Positions 1 through 10,162 of a stretch of 33,506 nt of DNA are shown one piece after another. The translations under genes and the position numbers were made by a program. This DNA comes from JALZAA01 sp036005605. GTDB taxonomy: Bacteria; Actinomycetota; Acidimicrobiia; IMCC26256; JACDBD01. Position 1 is the stretch's first letter; every line of letters begins with the position of its first letter. Below the pieces are notes generated by a model. It had not been told where the DNA came from. It did no database searches and was given only the letters and a program-made list of their open reading frames with translations. The DNA lies in contig DASYQJ010000144.1 of the NCBI GenBank assembly GCA_036005605.1, positions 1 to 33,506 on the forward strand, in the 5' to 3' direction.

Positions 1-603
<603 letters not shown>

Positions 604-739
604 GATCTCGACCGGCGCCGGGAGGCGACGGCCACAGATCCTGGGTACGTCGCCGGACGGCCACTGGCTGTCCGGCAACTGGAATTGCTATTGGAATTGC
701 AGGTGACATCCACGTCCGTGCCCCGAAAGGCTCGGCCGT

Positions 740-785
740 GAACGCCGCACTGGCTTTTGACTATCACTGTTCCGTTTTCAAGGAG
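740..785 (-). promoter_or_regulatory. rRNA leader boxA-like antitermination block
   Basis: The minus strand reads CTCCTTGAAAACGGAACAGTG and then TAGTCAAAAGCCAGTG. This resembles, from memory, the CCTTGAGAACTCAACAGCGTG...TAGTCAA block found in front of many actinobacterial 16S genes, which includes the boxA site bound by NusB/S10 for rRNA antitermination. The match is by eye, so the exact boxA limits are not given. Confidence 0.45.
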
Positions 786-926
786 CCGCGGCCCGACTGG
801 GAGGCCGGCGAGGCCGGCCCGGTGGTCGGGCGGACACCCACTCCACTGCCGCGTGGTCAGGTGCGGCAAAGAGCGTCCGTGTCAAGCACTCGAGCCGAAC
901 CCAAGGGTCCGGCGAGCGGACCCATC

Positions 927-955
927 ACCCTATGGGCGGATCCGCAGTGAGTCAA
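927..955 (-). promoter_or_regulatory. Candidate rRNA operon promoter
   Basis: On the minus strand TTGACT (955-950) is followed after exactly 17 bases by TAGGGT (932-927). TTGACN and TAGNNT are the usual hexamers of housekeeping-sigma promoters in high-GC Actinobacteria, and the position, about 45 bases after the tyrS stop and about 320 before 16S, suits an rRNA promoter. Transcription would start near 920. Assignment is by sequence only. Confidence 0.55.
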
Positions 956-1000
956 ACGGGTTGGAGGCCCTCGGCGTTCCCCGTCGGGCCGGATTTTCGC

Positions 1001-2233
1001 TCAGTGGGCGCGAATCCGGGCCCAGGACCGGCGGCCGAGCCGCAGGAGCCGGCCGTCCACGTCGCCGGGGGCGACCTCGAGCGACGGGTCGGTGACCCGC
1101 TCGTCGTCCAGGTAGACGCCGCCCTCCTGGATCTTGCGCCGGCCCTCGCGGTTCGAGGCTGCCAGGCCGGCCAGGGTCAGCAGTCGGGCGATCTCGATGC
1201 GGCCGTCGCGCAGCTCCTCGGCCGGGATCGCGTACTCCTGCACCTCACTCGGGGCCGCGTGGTCCTTGAACACCCGGTCGAACTCCGCCTCGGCCGCGGC
1301 CCCGGCGCCCTCGCCGTGGTAGAGGTCGACGACGGTCCGGGCCAGCTGTCGCTTCAGCCCGGCGCGGTCCGCCGGCTTCGCCCGCTCGATCTCGCCGGCG
1401 ATCTCCGCGACACGGTCGGGGTCCCAACCGGTTGTCAGCTCGAAGTACTGCGTCATGACCTCGTCGGGGATCCGCATGAGCTTCCCGAACTGATCGGCGG
1501 GCGGTTCCGTGATCCCGACGTGGTTGCCGAGCGACTTCGACATCTTCTCGCCGCCGCCGGTGCCGACCAGCAGCGGCATCGTCAGCACGACCTGCGCGTC
1601 CTTGCCGGCCTGCTCCTGGAGATGGCGCCCCATGAGGATGTTGAACAGCTGGTCGGTGCCGCCGAGCTCGACGTCGGCATCGATCATGACCGAGTCCCAA
1701 CCCTGGAGCAGCGGGTACAGCAGCTCCATGAACGAGATCGGTTCGCCGGCTTCGTAGCGCGCGGAGAAGTCGTTGCGCTCGAGAAGACGCGCCACGGTGA
1801 CGCGTGAGGTGAGCCGGAGCACGTCGGCCATGTCCATCGCCGCGAGCCATTCCGAGTTGTAGCGAACCTCGAGGTGCTCCTTGTCCGGGAGGAGGATGCG
1901 CTGTGCCTGCTCGACGTACGTGGTCGCGTGCGCGTCGATCTCCTCGCCGCTCAGAGCCGGCCGGGTCGCGGTCCTCCCGCTCGGGTCACCGACTCGGGCC
2001 GTGAAGTCGCCGATGATGAGCACGGCGACGTGACCCCGGTCCTGGAACTGGCGGAGCTTGCGCAACACGACCGCCGACCCCAGGTGGATGTCCGACGCGG
2101 TGGGGTCGAGCCCGAGCTTCACGCGCAGCGGCCGGCCCGACGCGAGCTTGTCGCGCAGCTCGTCCTCGGTGATGCAGTCGACCGTCCCCCCGCGCAGCAT
2201 GCGCAGGGATTCCGCGACGTCGGGGCCGGCCAT
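1001..2233 (-). CDS. tyrS: Tyrosyl-tRNA synthetase
   Basis: Class I aminoacyl-tRNA synthetase that activates tyrosine with ATP and charges tRNA-Tyr in the cytoplasm. The 410-residue product has the HIGH-like signature HLGS at residues 50-53 inside DPTASDIHLGS, the GDPSGR segment just after, KMSKS at 230-234, and a C-terminal S4 RNA-binding domain from about 345 (ARLLTLAGLAASNREGRR). The DIHLG form and the length fit the TyrZ-like subfamily better than E. coli TyrS. I chose the ATG at 2233 (MAGPDVAESL); the frame stays open upstream into mpg, but that part looks like shadow sequence. It is last in the arg-mpg transcription unit, 11 bases after mpg, and directly upstream of the rRNA promoter. 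The mpg-tyrS pairing is also known in Mycobacterium. Confidence 0.97.
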   Translation of the reverse strand: MAGPDVAESLRMLRGGTVDCITEDELRDKLASGRPLRVKLGLDPTASDIHLGSAVVLRKLRQFQDRGHVAVLIIGDFTARVGDPSGRTATRPALSGEEIDAHATTYVEQAQRILLPDKEHLEVRYNSEWLAAMDMADVLRLTSRVTVARLLERNDFSARYEAGEPISFMELLYPLLQGWDSVMIDADVELGGTDQLFNILMGRHLQEQAGKDAQVVLTMPLLVGTGGGEKMSKSLGNHVGITEPPADQFGKLMRIPDEVMTQYFELTTGWDPDRVAEIAGEIERAKPADRAGLKRQLARTVVDLYHGEGAGAAAEAEFDRVFKDHAAPSEVQEYAIPAEELRDGRIEIARLLTLAGLAASNREGRRKIQEGGVYLDDERVTDPSLEVAPGDVDGRLLRLGRRSWARIRAH

Positions 2234-2244
2234 GGGTGCGAACG

Positions 2245-2874
2245 CTACCGCCCGCCCGACGGCCGACCCGGGCTGACATTCGGGTCGTCTCGCACGAACC
2301 ACCGCCACCGCGACCGGTCTCCTTCGCCCGGCTTCAGCCCGACGCGGGTGGATCTCCCGGGTCGGGGCGGCGGCGGCACGCCGTCGTCGAGAAGCCGCAC
2401 CGGCCCGCGCACGAGGTCTGCGCCGTTGCGGGCGCCGGTGATCGCGAGGGCCTGGGTAAGCCGGGCCGGACCAGAGCAGAGGTCGCGATCGCGGCGGGCG
2501 GCGTGGCGCCGACTGCGCATGACGTCGATGCCCTCGACCGGGGCACCACCCCGCAACAACACCGCGCTGGCCCATCCGGTCTCGCCGCAGACGACGTTGG
2601 AGCACCAGTGCATGCCGTACGTGAAGTACACGTACAGGTGGCCGGGCGGCCCGAACATGACGCGATTCCGGGGGGTCTCCCCGCGGAACGCATGGCTACC
2701 GGGATCCTCGTCGCCAGCGTACGCCTCGACCTCGACGAGTCGGATGGCGAGCCGCCCGAGGTCCGAGTCGTCGTACACGAGCAGCTTGTTGAGCAGATCC
2801 GGCGCGAGCTCACGCGAGTCGCGCGCGAAGAACGACCGCGGAAGTGTCCGGCCTCGCCGCTTCGCGGCAGTCAC
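2245..2874 (-). CDS. mpg: 3-methyladenine DNA glycosylase (AAG/MPG family)
   Basis: Monofunctional base-excision glycosylase that removes alkylated purines such as 3-methyladenine from DNA. The 209-residue product is a normal length for bacterial members and carries the family landmarks: RLVEVEAYAG at about 44-53, whose Glu aligns with the catalytic Glu of human AAG (VETEAYLG), then SHAFRGETPRNRVMFGPPG and HLYVYFTYGMHWCSNVV, which build the active-site pocket, and CSGPARLTQAL further on. The GTG start at 2874 overlaps the argH stop as GTGA (2871-2874), so it is translated from the arginine operon transcript. No functional link to arginine synthesis is apparent; the placement between argH and tyrS is inherited in Actinobacteria. 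Confidence 0.95.
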   Translation of the reverse strand: MTAAKRRGRTLPRSFFARDSRELAPDLLNKLLVYDDSDLGRLAIRLVEVEAYAGDEDPGSHAFRGETPRNRVMFGPPGHLYVYFTYGMHWCSNVVCGETGWASAVLLRGGAPVEGIDVMRSRRHAARRDRDLCSGPARLTQALAITGARNGADLVRGPVRLLDDGVPPPPRPGRSTRVGLKPGEGDRSRWRWFVRDDPNVSPGRPSGGR

Positions 2875-4271
2875 GTTCCTTCGAGCCAGGCACGCTGCTC
2901 GTCGAGGCGGGAGCGTGCGTCAGCAAGCTGGCGACGCACCGGCTCGGGGCCGGCGCCACCGGGCGTCGTTCGCCGCTGCACGGGCTCGCCCGGTTCGAGC
3001 AGCCCCAGCGCATCGGGGCCGAGACGAGCGTCCGTCATGACCAGCTCTTCCAGCGCGATGCCTCGCTCGACGGACTGGCGAACCAGCTCGCCGACGGCTT
3101 GGTGCGCGTCGCGGAACGGGACTCCCTGCCGCACGAGCAGCTCGGCGAGGTCCGTCGCAGCCGACGCCGGGTCGTCGGCCGCCGCCTGCATCCGCTCGGG
3201 GACGAACTCGGCGGTGTCCAGGAGCCCGGCGACCGCTCGGAGGGCACCCGTGCAGGTGTCGAGGGCTTCGAAGAGCGGCTGCTTGTCGCCCTGGAGGTCA
3301 CGGTTGTACGCGAGCGGGAGGCCCTTCAACGTGGCGAGCACGCCGGTCAGGTTGCCGATCACGCGGCCGGCGCCACCCCGTGCGAGCTCGGCGATGTCCG
3401 GGTTCTTCTTCTGGGGCAGCATCGACGACCCGGTGCTGTACGCGTCGGCGAGGCGCATGAAGCCGAACTCCTCGGTCGCCCACAACACGATCTCCTCACC
3501 GAGGCGCGACAGGTGCGACTGGGTGAGCGCGGCGACGAAGAGCGCCTCGGCCACGAAGTCGCGGTCCGACACGGCGTCCAGCGAGTTCTCGAACCGGCGG
3601 CCGAAGCCGAGCTCGCGGGCGACGTCGTCGGGATCGAGCGGCAGGCTCGAGCCCGCGAGCGCGCCGGCGCCGAGTGGCGACACGTCGGCCCGCTCGAGCG
3701 CGTCTCGCCACCGGTCGACGTCCCGCGCAAAGGCCCAGAAATGGGCCAGGAGGTGGTGCGCGAGGAGGACGGGTTGCGCGCGCTGGAGATGCGTGTAGCC
3801 GGGAAGGTAGGTGTCGCCGGCTTCCGTCGCCCGACGGACGAGCACGGTTTGGAGCTCGTGCACGGCGGCGGCGACGGTCCGACCTTCGCGACGCACGAAG
3901 AGACGCAGGTCGAGCGCGACCTGGTCGTTACGGCTGCGGCCGGTGTGGAGCTTGGCGCCGGCCGACCCGGCGAGGTCCGTGACTCGGCGCTCGATGGCGG
4001 TGTGAATGTCTTCGTCGGTCGGGGCGAATGCAAAGCTCCCCTCGGCGAGCTCATGTTCGACCGCGTCGAGGGCAGTCGTGACGGCGGCCGCCTCCTCGTC
4101 GCTCAGCAGACCCACCCGGCCGAGCATGGCGACGTGCGCGCGGGAGCCGGCGATGTCGTCGCCCGCGAGGCGACGATCGAAGTCGAGGCTGCTCGTGAAC
4201 ACGAGCAGCGCGTCGGCCGGCTCCTCGCCGAAGCGCCCGTGCCAGAGCGGTCGGGCGTCGCGTTCGCTCAT
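2871..4271 (-). CDS. argH: Argininosuccinate lyase
   Basis: Last enzyme of arginine synthesis: cleaves argininosuccinate to arginine and fumarate. A 466-residue member of the aspartase/fumarase superfamily, normal for ArgH. The superfamily signature GSSMLPQKKNP is at residues 281-291; the serine of this flexible loop is the catalytic base. TGRSRNDQVALDLRLF and GYTHLQRAQPV, both typical substrate-binding segments, are also present. The ATG at 4271 lies 7 bases after the argG stop (the stop TGA ends at 4279), and the stop overlaps mpg as GTGA. Confidence 0.98.
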   Translation of the reverse strand: MSERDARPLWHGRFGEEPADALLVFTSSLDFDRRLAGDDIAGSRAHVAMLGRVGLLSDEEAAAVTTALDAVEHELAEGSFAFAPTDEDIHTAIERRVTDLAGSAGAKLHTGRSRNDQVALDLRLFVRREGRTVAAAVHELQTVLVRRATEAGDTYLPGYTHLQRAQPVLLAHHLLAHFWAFARDVDRWRDALERADVSPLGAGALAGSSLPLDPDDVARELGFGRRFENSLDAVSDRDFVAEALFVAALTQSHLSRLGEEIVLWATEEFGFMRLADAYSTGSSMLPQKKNPDIAELARGGAGRVIGNLTGVLATLKGLPLAYNRDLQGDKQPLFEALDTCTGALRAVAGLLDTAEFVPERMQAAADDPASAATDLAELLVRQGVPFRDAHQAVGELVRQSVERGIALEELVMTDARLGPDALGLLEPGEPVQRRTTPGGAGPEPVRRQLADARSRLDEQRAWLEGT

Positions 4272-4278
4272 TCGTCCG

Positions 4279-5487
<1,209 letters not shown>

Positions 5488-5501
5488 CGGTCGCTCCCCG
5501 C

Positions 5502-5972
5502 TCACAGTCCGGCCAGGGTCGCGAGCTCGGACGCCACCTTCGTGCCCTCGGCGCCCTCGGCGCAGATCACTAGAAGGGTGTCGTCGCCGGCGACAGTGCC
5601 GAGCATGTCGCGAATCCCAGAACGATCGAGCGCGGAAGCAACCACGTGCGCCGAGCCCGGCGGCGTGCGCAAGACGACGAGGCTGCCGCTGTGCGCGACG
5701 TCGACGACGAACTCCCCCATCACCCGGCGGAGGTGATCGTCGGGCGCGCTCGCCTCCTTCGCGTGCTCGGGGATCGCGTACGCCATCGTCCCGCCGGGGA
5801 TGCGGACCTTCACCGCGCCGAGGTCCTCGAGGTCGCGGCTGACCGTGGCCTGCGTGGCGACGATCCCGTTCGCCGCCAGGAGCTCGACGAGTTGGGCCTG
5901 GCTCGACACGGCCTGGTCCTCGAGCAGGCGCGAGATGCGGTGCTGGCGTTGGGGCTTGCCGAGCGTCGCCAT
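5502..5972 (-). CDS. argR: Arginine repressor
   Basis: Arginine-responsive transcription regulator that binds ARG boxes as a hexamer. The 156-residue product has the N-terminal winged helix with the recognition segment TQATVSRDLEDLG (40-52) and the C-terminal oligomerisation and arginine-binding domain with GTVAGDDT (125-132). The ATG at 5972 overlaps the argF stop by one base (TGATG); the open frame continues upstream only within argF. Sitting between argF and argG is the normal actinobacterial argCJBDFRGH order. It presumably represses its own operon; a candidate ARG box lies at the argC promoter (11206-11223). Confidence 0.97.
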   Translation of the reverse strand: MATLGKPQRQHRISRLLEDQAVSSQAQLVELLAANGIVATQATVSRDLEDLGAVKVRIPGGTMAYAIPEHAKEASAPDDHLRRVMGEFVVDVAHSGSLVVLRTPPGSAHVVASALDRSGIRDMLGTVAGDDTLLVICAEGAEGTKVASELATLAGL

Positions 5973-6886
5973 CACGCGGCTCCTCCGGTTGCAAGGTCGG
6001 CGAGCAGCGCCCGGACCGCGTCCATCCGGTTCGCCGCCTGCTGCCACACGAGCGAGGCGGGCCCGTCCATCACCTCGGCCGTCACCTCTTCGCCACGGTG
6101 CGCGGGCAGACAGTGCAGGAACACTGCTTGCTCACCCGCCGCCGTCATCAGGTCGGCGTCGACCCGATACCCCCGGAACGCCGCCCGGCGTGCGGCCGAC
6201 TCGTCTTCCTGTCCCATCGACGTCCACACGTCGGTGTACACGGCGTCCACGCCCTTCACCGCCTCATACGGGTCGACGGCCACCTCGATCACCCCGCCCA
6301 GGTTGCCGGCGCGCTCCACCACGTCGTCGTCCAGCTCGTACCCGGGCGGCGACACGACGGTGAGCTCGATGCCGCACAACGCGGACGCGAACGCGAGCGA
6401 CGCGGCGACGTTGTTGCCGTCGCCCACGAACACGACCCGGCGCCCGTCGAGCGATCCCAGGTGCTCGCGCAGCGTCAGCACGTCCGCCAGCGCCTGGCAC
6501 GGATGCGCGCGGTCCGACAGGAGGTTCACCACCGGGACGTCCACCGCCGCCGCCATGGCTTCGAGTGTGGTGTGCTCGAAGACCCGGGCGGCGAGAATCG
6601 TGCAGTACCCGGCAAGCGTGCGGCCGACGTCCTCGACGCTCTCCCGCACGCCGATTCCGACCTCGTCGGGTCGGATGTAGATGGGATGCCCACCCAGACC
6701 GATGACGGCCATCTCCGTCGAGCTGCGCGTCCGGGCGGACGGCTTCTCGAACAGGAGCGCGACACCCTGACGGGCGAGCGCGGCCGGAACCGCGGCGGGG
6801 TCGCTCTTCCATTCCTGCGCCCGGTCGAGGAGCGCGGCGAGCCGGTCGGGGGTGAGGGCGTCTACCTCGAGAAAGTCGGTCGTCAT
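5972..6886 (-). CDS. argF: Ornithine carbamoyltransferase
   Basis: Transfers the carbamoyl group of carbamoyl phosphate to ornithine, giving citrulline. The 304-residue product has the carbamoyl-phosphate loop SARTRSS (50-56), DRAHPCQ ending in the ornithine-carbamoyltransferase HPCQ motif (128-131), the VFVGDGNNVAAS segment, and the ornithine-binding HCLPAHRG motif (258-265). All catalytic residues appear to be present. The ATG at 6886 overlaps the argD stop as ATGA (6883-6886). HCLP is the anabolic and catabolic OTC mark, so the role rests on the operon context, which is clearly biosynthetic. Confidence 0.98.
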   Translation of the reverse strand: MTTDFLEVDALTPDRLAALLDRAQEWKSDPAAVPAALARQGVALLFEKPSARTRSSTEMAVIGLGGHPIYIRPDEVGIGVRESVEDVGRTLAGYCTILAARVFEHTTLEAMAAAVDVPVVNLLSDRAHPCQALADVLTLREHLGSLDGRRVVFVGDGNNVAASLAFASALCGIELTVVSPPGYELDDDVVERAGNLGGVIEVAVDPYEAVKGVDAVYTDVWTSMGQEDESAARRAAFRGYRVDADLMTAAGEQAVFLHCLPAHRGEEVTAEVMDGPASLVWQQAANRMDAVRALLADLATGGAA

Positions 6887-8103
6887 GACTCTCGCTCCCC
6901 CGTCTCGCTGAGGACGGTGTCGACGATGCGGATTGCCTCGCTGATCTCGTCGTCGGTGACGAGCAGGGAGGGCGCGAAGCGCAAGGCGGTCGGAGTCACC
7001 GCGTTCACGACCAGGCCGCGCGCGAGGCACGTGCGTGCCACGGTCGCCGATTCGATCCCGGGCGCCAGCTCGGCCGCCAGGAGCAGCCCCGAACCCCGCA
7101 CGTCGACGACCGCGGGCAGCGCCAGCAGGCCCTTGGTCAGTTGCTCCCCCGCCCGGGCGGTTCGCCGCGGGATGTCCTCCGCTTCCATCACGTCGAGCAC
7201 GGCGAGGGCGGCGCGTGCCGCCAGCGGCTGCCCGCCGAAGGTCGTGGCGTGGTCGCCGGGCCGGAACGCGGCGGCGACGCCGGTCCTGGCCCAGCAGGCG
7301 CCGATCGGGACGCCGTTCCCGAGCGCCTTCGCCATGGTCACGACGTCGGGTTGCACGTCGGCGTGCTGGTATCCGAACCACCGGCCGGTCCGGCCGAGGC
7401 CGGTCTGCACCTCGTCGATCATCAGCAGCGCCTCGCGCTCGTCACACCACGAGCGGACGGCTTCGAGGTAGCCGGGAGGTGCCGGGTTCACTCCTCCCTC
7501 GCCCTGCACGGCCTCGAGCAGGACCGCGCACACGCGCTCGTCGAGCGCGGCGACCAGCGCGTCGGCGTCGGCATACGGCACGAGCCGGAAACCCGAAGGC
7601 AGCGGCTGGAACGTCTCCTGTTTCTGGGGTTGCCCCGTCGCCGCCAGGGTCGTGAGCGTGCGGCCGTGGAACGAGCCGTAAGTGGAGACGACGTGGTAGC
7701 GCTCTTTACCGCCGAGCGTCTGCCCGTGGCGACGAGCGAGTTTGATCGCGCACTCGTTCGCCTCGGCGCCCGAGTTCGAGAAGAACACGCGTCCGCCGCC
7801 GCCGAGGAGCCCGTCGAGACGGGCGGCGAGCCGGGGCTGGAGATCGTTGTAATAGAGGTTGGAGACGTGCGAGAGCGTGCGCGCCTGGTCAGCCACTGCG
7901 TCGGCGACGGCGGGATGCGCGTGCCCGAGCGATGTGACGGCGAGCCCGGCCAGGAAGTCGAGGTATTCGCGGCCTTCCGAGTCCCACAGCCGTGTTCCCT
8001 CGCCGCGCACGAACGCGACCGGCGCCCGGGCGTACGTGCCCATGACGTGCTCGGCATCGAGCGCGACGAGCTCGTCGAAGCGGGTCGCCGGCGTCGTCGT
8101 CAT
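6883..8103 (-). CDS. argD: Acetylornithine aminotransferase
   Basis: PLP-dependent class III aminotransferase that converts N-acetylglutamate semialdehyde to N-acetylornithine with glutamate as donor. The 406-residue product has SNSGAEANECAIKLAR for phosphate binding, LLMIDEVQTGLGRTG with D230 for the pyridine nitrogen, and the Schiff-base lysine K259 in MAKALGNGVPIGA. In many bacteria ArgD also serves as succinyl-diaminopimelate aminotransferase; that cannot be told from the sequence. The ATG at 8103 overlaps the argB stop as ATGA. Confidence 0.97.
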   Translation of the reverse strand: MTTTPATRFDELVALDAEHVMGTYARAPVAFVRGEGTRLWDSEGREYLDFLAGLAVTSLGHAHPAVADAVADQARTLSHVSNLYYNDLQPRLAARLDGLLGGGGRVFFSNSGAEANECAIKLARRHGQTLGGKERYHVVSTYGSFHGRTLTTLAATGQPQKQETFQPLPSGFRLVPYADADALVAALDERVCAVLLEAVQGEGGVNPAPPGYLEAVRSWCDEREALLMIDEVQTGLGRTGRWFGYQHADVQPDVVTMAKALGNGVPIGACWARTGVAAAFRPGDHATTFGGQPLAARAALAVLDVMEAEDIPRRTARAGEQLTKGLLALPAVVDVRGSGLLLAAELAPGIESATVARTCLARGLVVNAVTPTALRFAPSLLVTDDEISEAIRIVDTVLSETGERES

Positions 8104-8975
8104 GCGATCACCATCGTGCCGATTCCCTCGCGGGTGAAGAACTCGAGCAGGAGCGCATGCGGGATGCGGCCGTCGAGGACGTGCGCGCGGCTCACACCCG
8201 ACTTGACGGCCTCGACGCACGAGCGGACCTTCGGGATCATCCCCTCCGACAGGACGCCGTCGTCGGCGAGCGCCGCCAGCCGGTCCACGTCGATCCGCGA
8301 GATGAGGGACGCCTCGTCGGCGAGATCGCGGTAGAGCCCGGCCACGTTGGTGAGGTAGACGAGCTTCTCGGCCCGGAGCGACTCGGCGATCGCACCCGCG
8401 ACCGTGTCGGCGTTCACGTTGTACGCCTGACCGGCGTCGTCGACACCGACCGTCGCCACGACCGGGATGAGCTCCTCACGGATGAGGCGCTCGAGGATCG
8501 ACGGGTCGATGCGGCGAACGTCGCCGACGAAGCCGAGCTTCTCGTCCCGGGCCGCGACGTTGATGAGCCCGGCATCCTCGCCCGAGAGACCGACGGCGTA
8601 CGAGCCGTGCCGGTTGACCGACGCGACGATCTCGCGGTTGACCTTGCCGACCAGCGCCATGCGCACGATGTCGACGGTCTCGGCGTCGGTCACGCGCAGG
8701 CCGTCGACGAACTCGGGCTCCTTGCCCAGGCGGCGCATCAGGTCGCTGATCTGCGGTCCCCCGCCGTGCACCACCACGGGGTTCATGCCCACGAGGCGCA
8801 TGAGAACGACGTCCTGGGCGAAGAGATCAGCGAGGTCGGGGTCCTCCATGGCGCTGCCGCCGTACTTGATGACGACCGTCTTGCCGGAGAACTCGCGGAT
8901 GTACGGGAGCGCCTCGGCGAGGATGGTCGCCTTCGCGCCCGCGTCGCGGACGCGGGGATCGGTCTCCGTGCTCAT
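8100..8975 (-). CDS. argB: Acetylglutamate kinase
   Basis: Phosphorylates N-acetylglutamate, the committed step of arginine synthesis. The 291-residue amino-acid kinase has KYGGSAM (37-43) for phosphate binding, HGGGPQI (70-76) for the acetylglutamate pocket, and the NVNADTVAGAIA segment near residue 185. It has an N-terminal helical extension of about 30 residues (AKATILAEALPYIREF), the feature that, in studied enzymes, interlaces dimers into an arginine-inhibited hexamer, so feedback inhibition by arginine is likely. Start and stop overlap argJ and argD as ATGA. Confidence 0.97.
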   Translation of the reverse strand: MSTETDPRVRDAGAKATILAEALPYIREFSGKTVVIKYGGSAMEDPDLADLFAQDVVLMRLVGMNPVVVHGGGPQISDLMRRLGKEPEFVDGLRVTDAETVDIVRMALVGKVNREIVASVNRHGSYAVGLSGEDAGLINVAARDEKLGFVGDVRRIDPSILERLIREELIPVVATVGVDDAGQAYNVNADTVAGAIAESLRAEKLVYLTNVAGLYRDLADEASLISRIDVDRLAALADDGVLSEGMIPKVRSCVEAVKSGVSRAHVLDGRIPHALLLEFFTREGIGTMVIA

Positions 8976-10162
8976 GACGTCCGCCGGTTCTCGTCGATAT
9001 ACGCGTGACTGAGGTCGGTCGTCCGCATGGTCGCCCGCTCCGAGCCGTTGTTCAGATCACACGTCAGGGTGATCGAGCCCTCGTTCATGACCTTGCCCAG
9101 CTGCGCGGCGTCGTGCTCGGCGTGCACGCCGTCACGGCACACGGTCACGTCGCCGTAGGCGATTGCAACCTGCTCGGGGTCGAAGCTCGCTCCGCTCACG
9201 CCGAGCTCCGACAGCACCCGACCCCAGTACGGGTCGCCGCCGTTGAGCGAGCACTGGACGAGCTGGCTTTCGGCCACGGCGCGGGCGGCGCGGCGAGCCT
9301 CGTCGCGGGTGCGGGCACCGCGCACCGTGATGTCGACGAGCTTCGTCGCCCCTTCGGCGTCGCCGGCCATCTGCACCGACAACGACAAGCAGACCTGGCG
9401 GAATGCGTCCTCGAGTCGCGACGCATCCGGGCTTCCTGGGCCGATGGGCTCGTTCCCTGCACGCCCGTTTGCCAGCGCCAGCACCGTGTCGTTCGTGCTC
9501 TTGCAGCCGTCGATCGACAGCTCGTGGAACGACGAGTCGACGGCGGCCACCAACATCTCGTGCAGCGCAAGCGAATCGACGGCCGCGTCCGTCGTGAGCG
9601 CGGCGAGCATCGTCGCCATCGAGGGCGCGAGCATCGCCGCACCCTTCGCCATGCCTCCGACGGTGACCGCGGCGCCATGGGCGAGCTCGACTCGCTCGCG
9701 GGCTTCCTTGCGGGCCGTGTCCGTGGTCAGGATGGCTTCGGCGGCGAGATCGCCGTGCGGGCCGAGCGTCCCCGCCAGCTCGGGGATGCCCGCCTCGATG
9801 GGCGCCATGGGCAGCGGGACGCCGATGAGGCCCGTCGAGCACACGAGCACGTCCTCCGGCGCGCACCCCAGGCTGTCGGCCGTCAGCTCGCACATCCGGC
9901 GGGCGTCACGACGGCCGTTCTCACCCGTCGCCGCGTTGGCATTCCCGGAGTTGAGGACCACGGCCGCGGCACGCCCGTCTCGCAGATGATCCCGACTGAT
10001 CTGCACGGGTGCGGCCTGCACGAGGTTCGTCGTGAACACGCCGGCCGCGGAGACCGGTCGACGGTCGGCCGTCGCGACGAGGGCGAGATCGGACGCGCCC
10101 GACGGCTTGATGCCGCAGGCGATACCGCCGGCTTCGAAGCCGTTCGCGGCGGTCACGCTCAC
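8972..10162 (-). CDS. argJ: Glutamate N-acetyltransferase / amino-acid acetyltransferase (ArgJ)
   Basis: Recycles the acetyl group from acetylornithine onto glutamate and often also makes acetylglutamate from acetyl-CoA, closing the cyclic pathway. The product is about 396 residues. It has NSGNANA at 71-77, TTDT at about 146-149, and the self-cleavage site KGAAMLAPSMATML, in which the chain is cut between A183 and T184 and the threonine becomes the nucleophile. I chose the GTG at 10162 because it overlaps the argC stop as GTGA, like the other junctions; a second in-frame GTG at 10156 is possible. No argA or argE is in the window, which fits ArgJ covering those steps. Confidence 0.96.
   Translation of the reverse strand: MSVTAANGFEAGGIACGIKPSGASDLALVATADRRPVSAAGVFTTNLVQAAPVQISRDHLRDGRAAAVVLNSGNANAATGENGRRDARRMCELTADSLGCAPEDVLVCSTGLIGVPLPMAPIEAGIPELAGTLGPHGDLAAEAILTTDTARKEARERVELAHGAAVTVGGMAKGAAMLAPSMATMLAALTTDAAVDSLALHEMLVAAVDSSFHELSIDGCKSTNDTVLALANGRAGNEPIGPGSPDASRLEDAFRQVCLSLSVQMAGDAEGATKLVDITVRGARTRDEARRAARAVAESQLVQCSLNGGDPYWGRVLSELGVSGASFDPEQVAIAYGDVTVCRDGVHAEHDAAQLGKVMNEGSITLTCDLNNGSERATMRTTDLSHAYIDENRRTS

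Larger units (their letters stand above)
604..1000 (-). promoter_or_regulatory. 16S rRNA leader region (no protein gene)
   Basis: This 397-base stretch between the tyrS stop and the 16S 5' end holds no credible protein gene. Read on the minus strand it contains, in order, a promoter (950-955 / 927-932), a conserved actinobacterial-type leader block at about 740-785, a GCAATTCC direct repeat (about 681-700), and an imperfect 11-bp inverted repeat at 653-675 (CCGGAC ... GTCCGG) close to the 16S start that could be part of the pre-16S processing structure. A weak GC hairpin without a U-run lies just after tyrS (966-990). Confidence 0.7.

Noticed and set aside
681..700. GGAATTGC direct repeat in the rRNA leader as a regulator site
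   Set aside because: Two adjacent 9-base copies in an otherwise GC-rich leader could be chance or part of the processing structure; nothing ties it to a known factor.
857..885. Second rRNA promoter with TTGACA at 885-880
   Set aside because: The -35 is perfect, but no acceptable -10 occurs 16-18 bases downstream (ACCTGA or CACCTG).
966..990. Terminator after tyrS
   Set aside because: GGCCC and GGGCC can pair around a 15-base loop, but there are only 5 solid pairs and no U-run on the minus strand.
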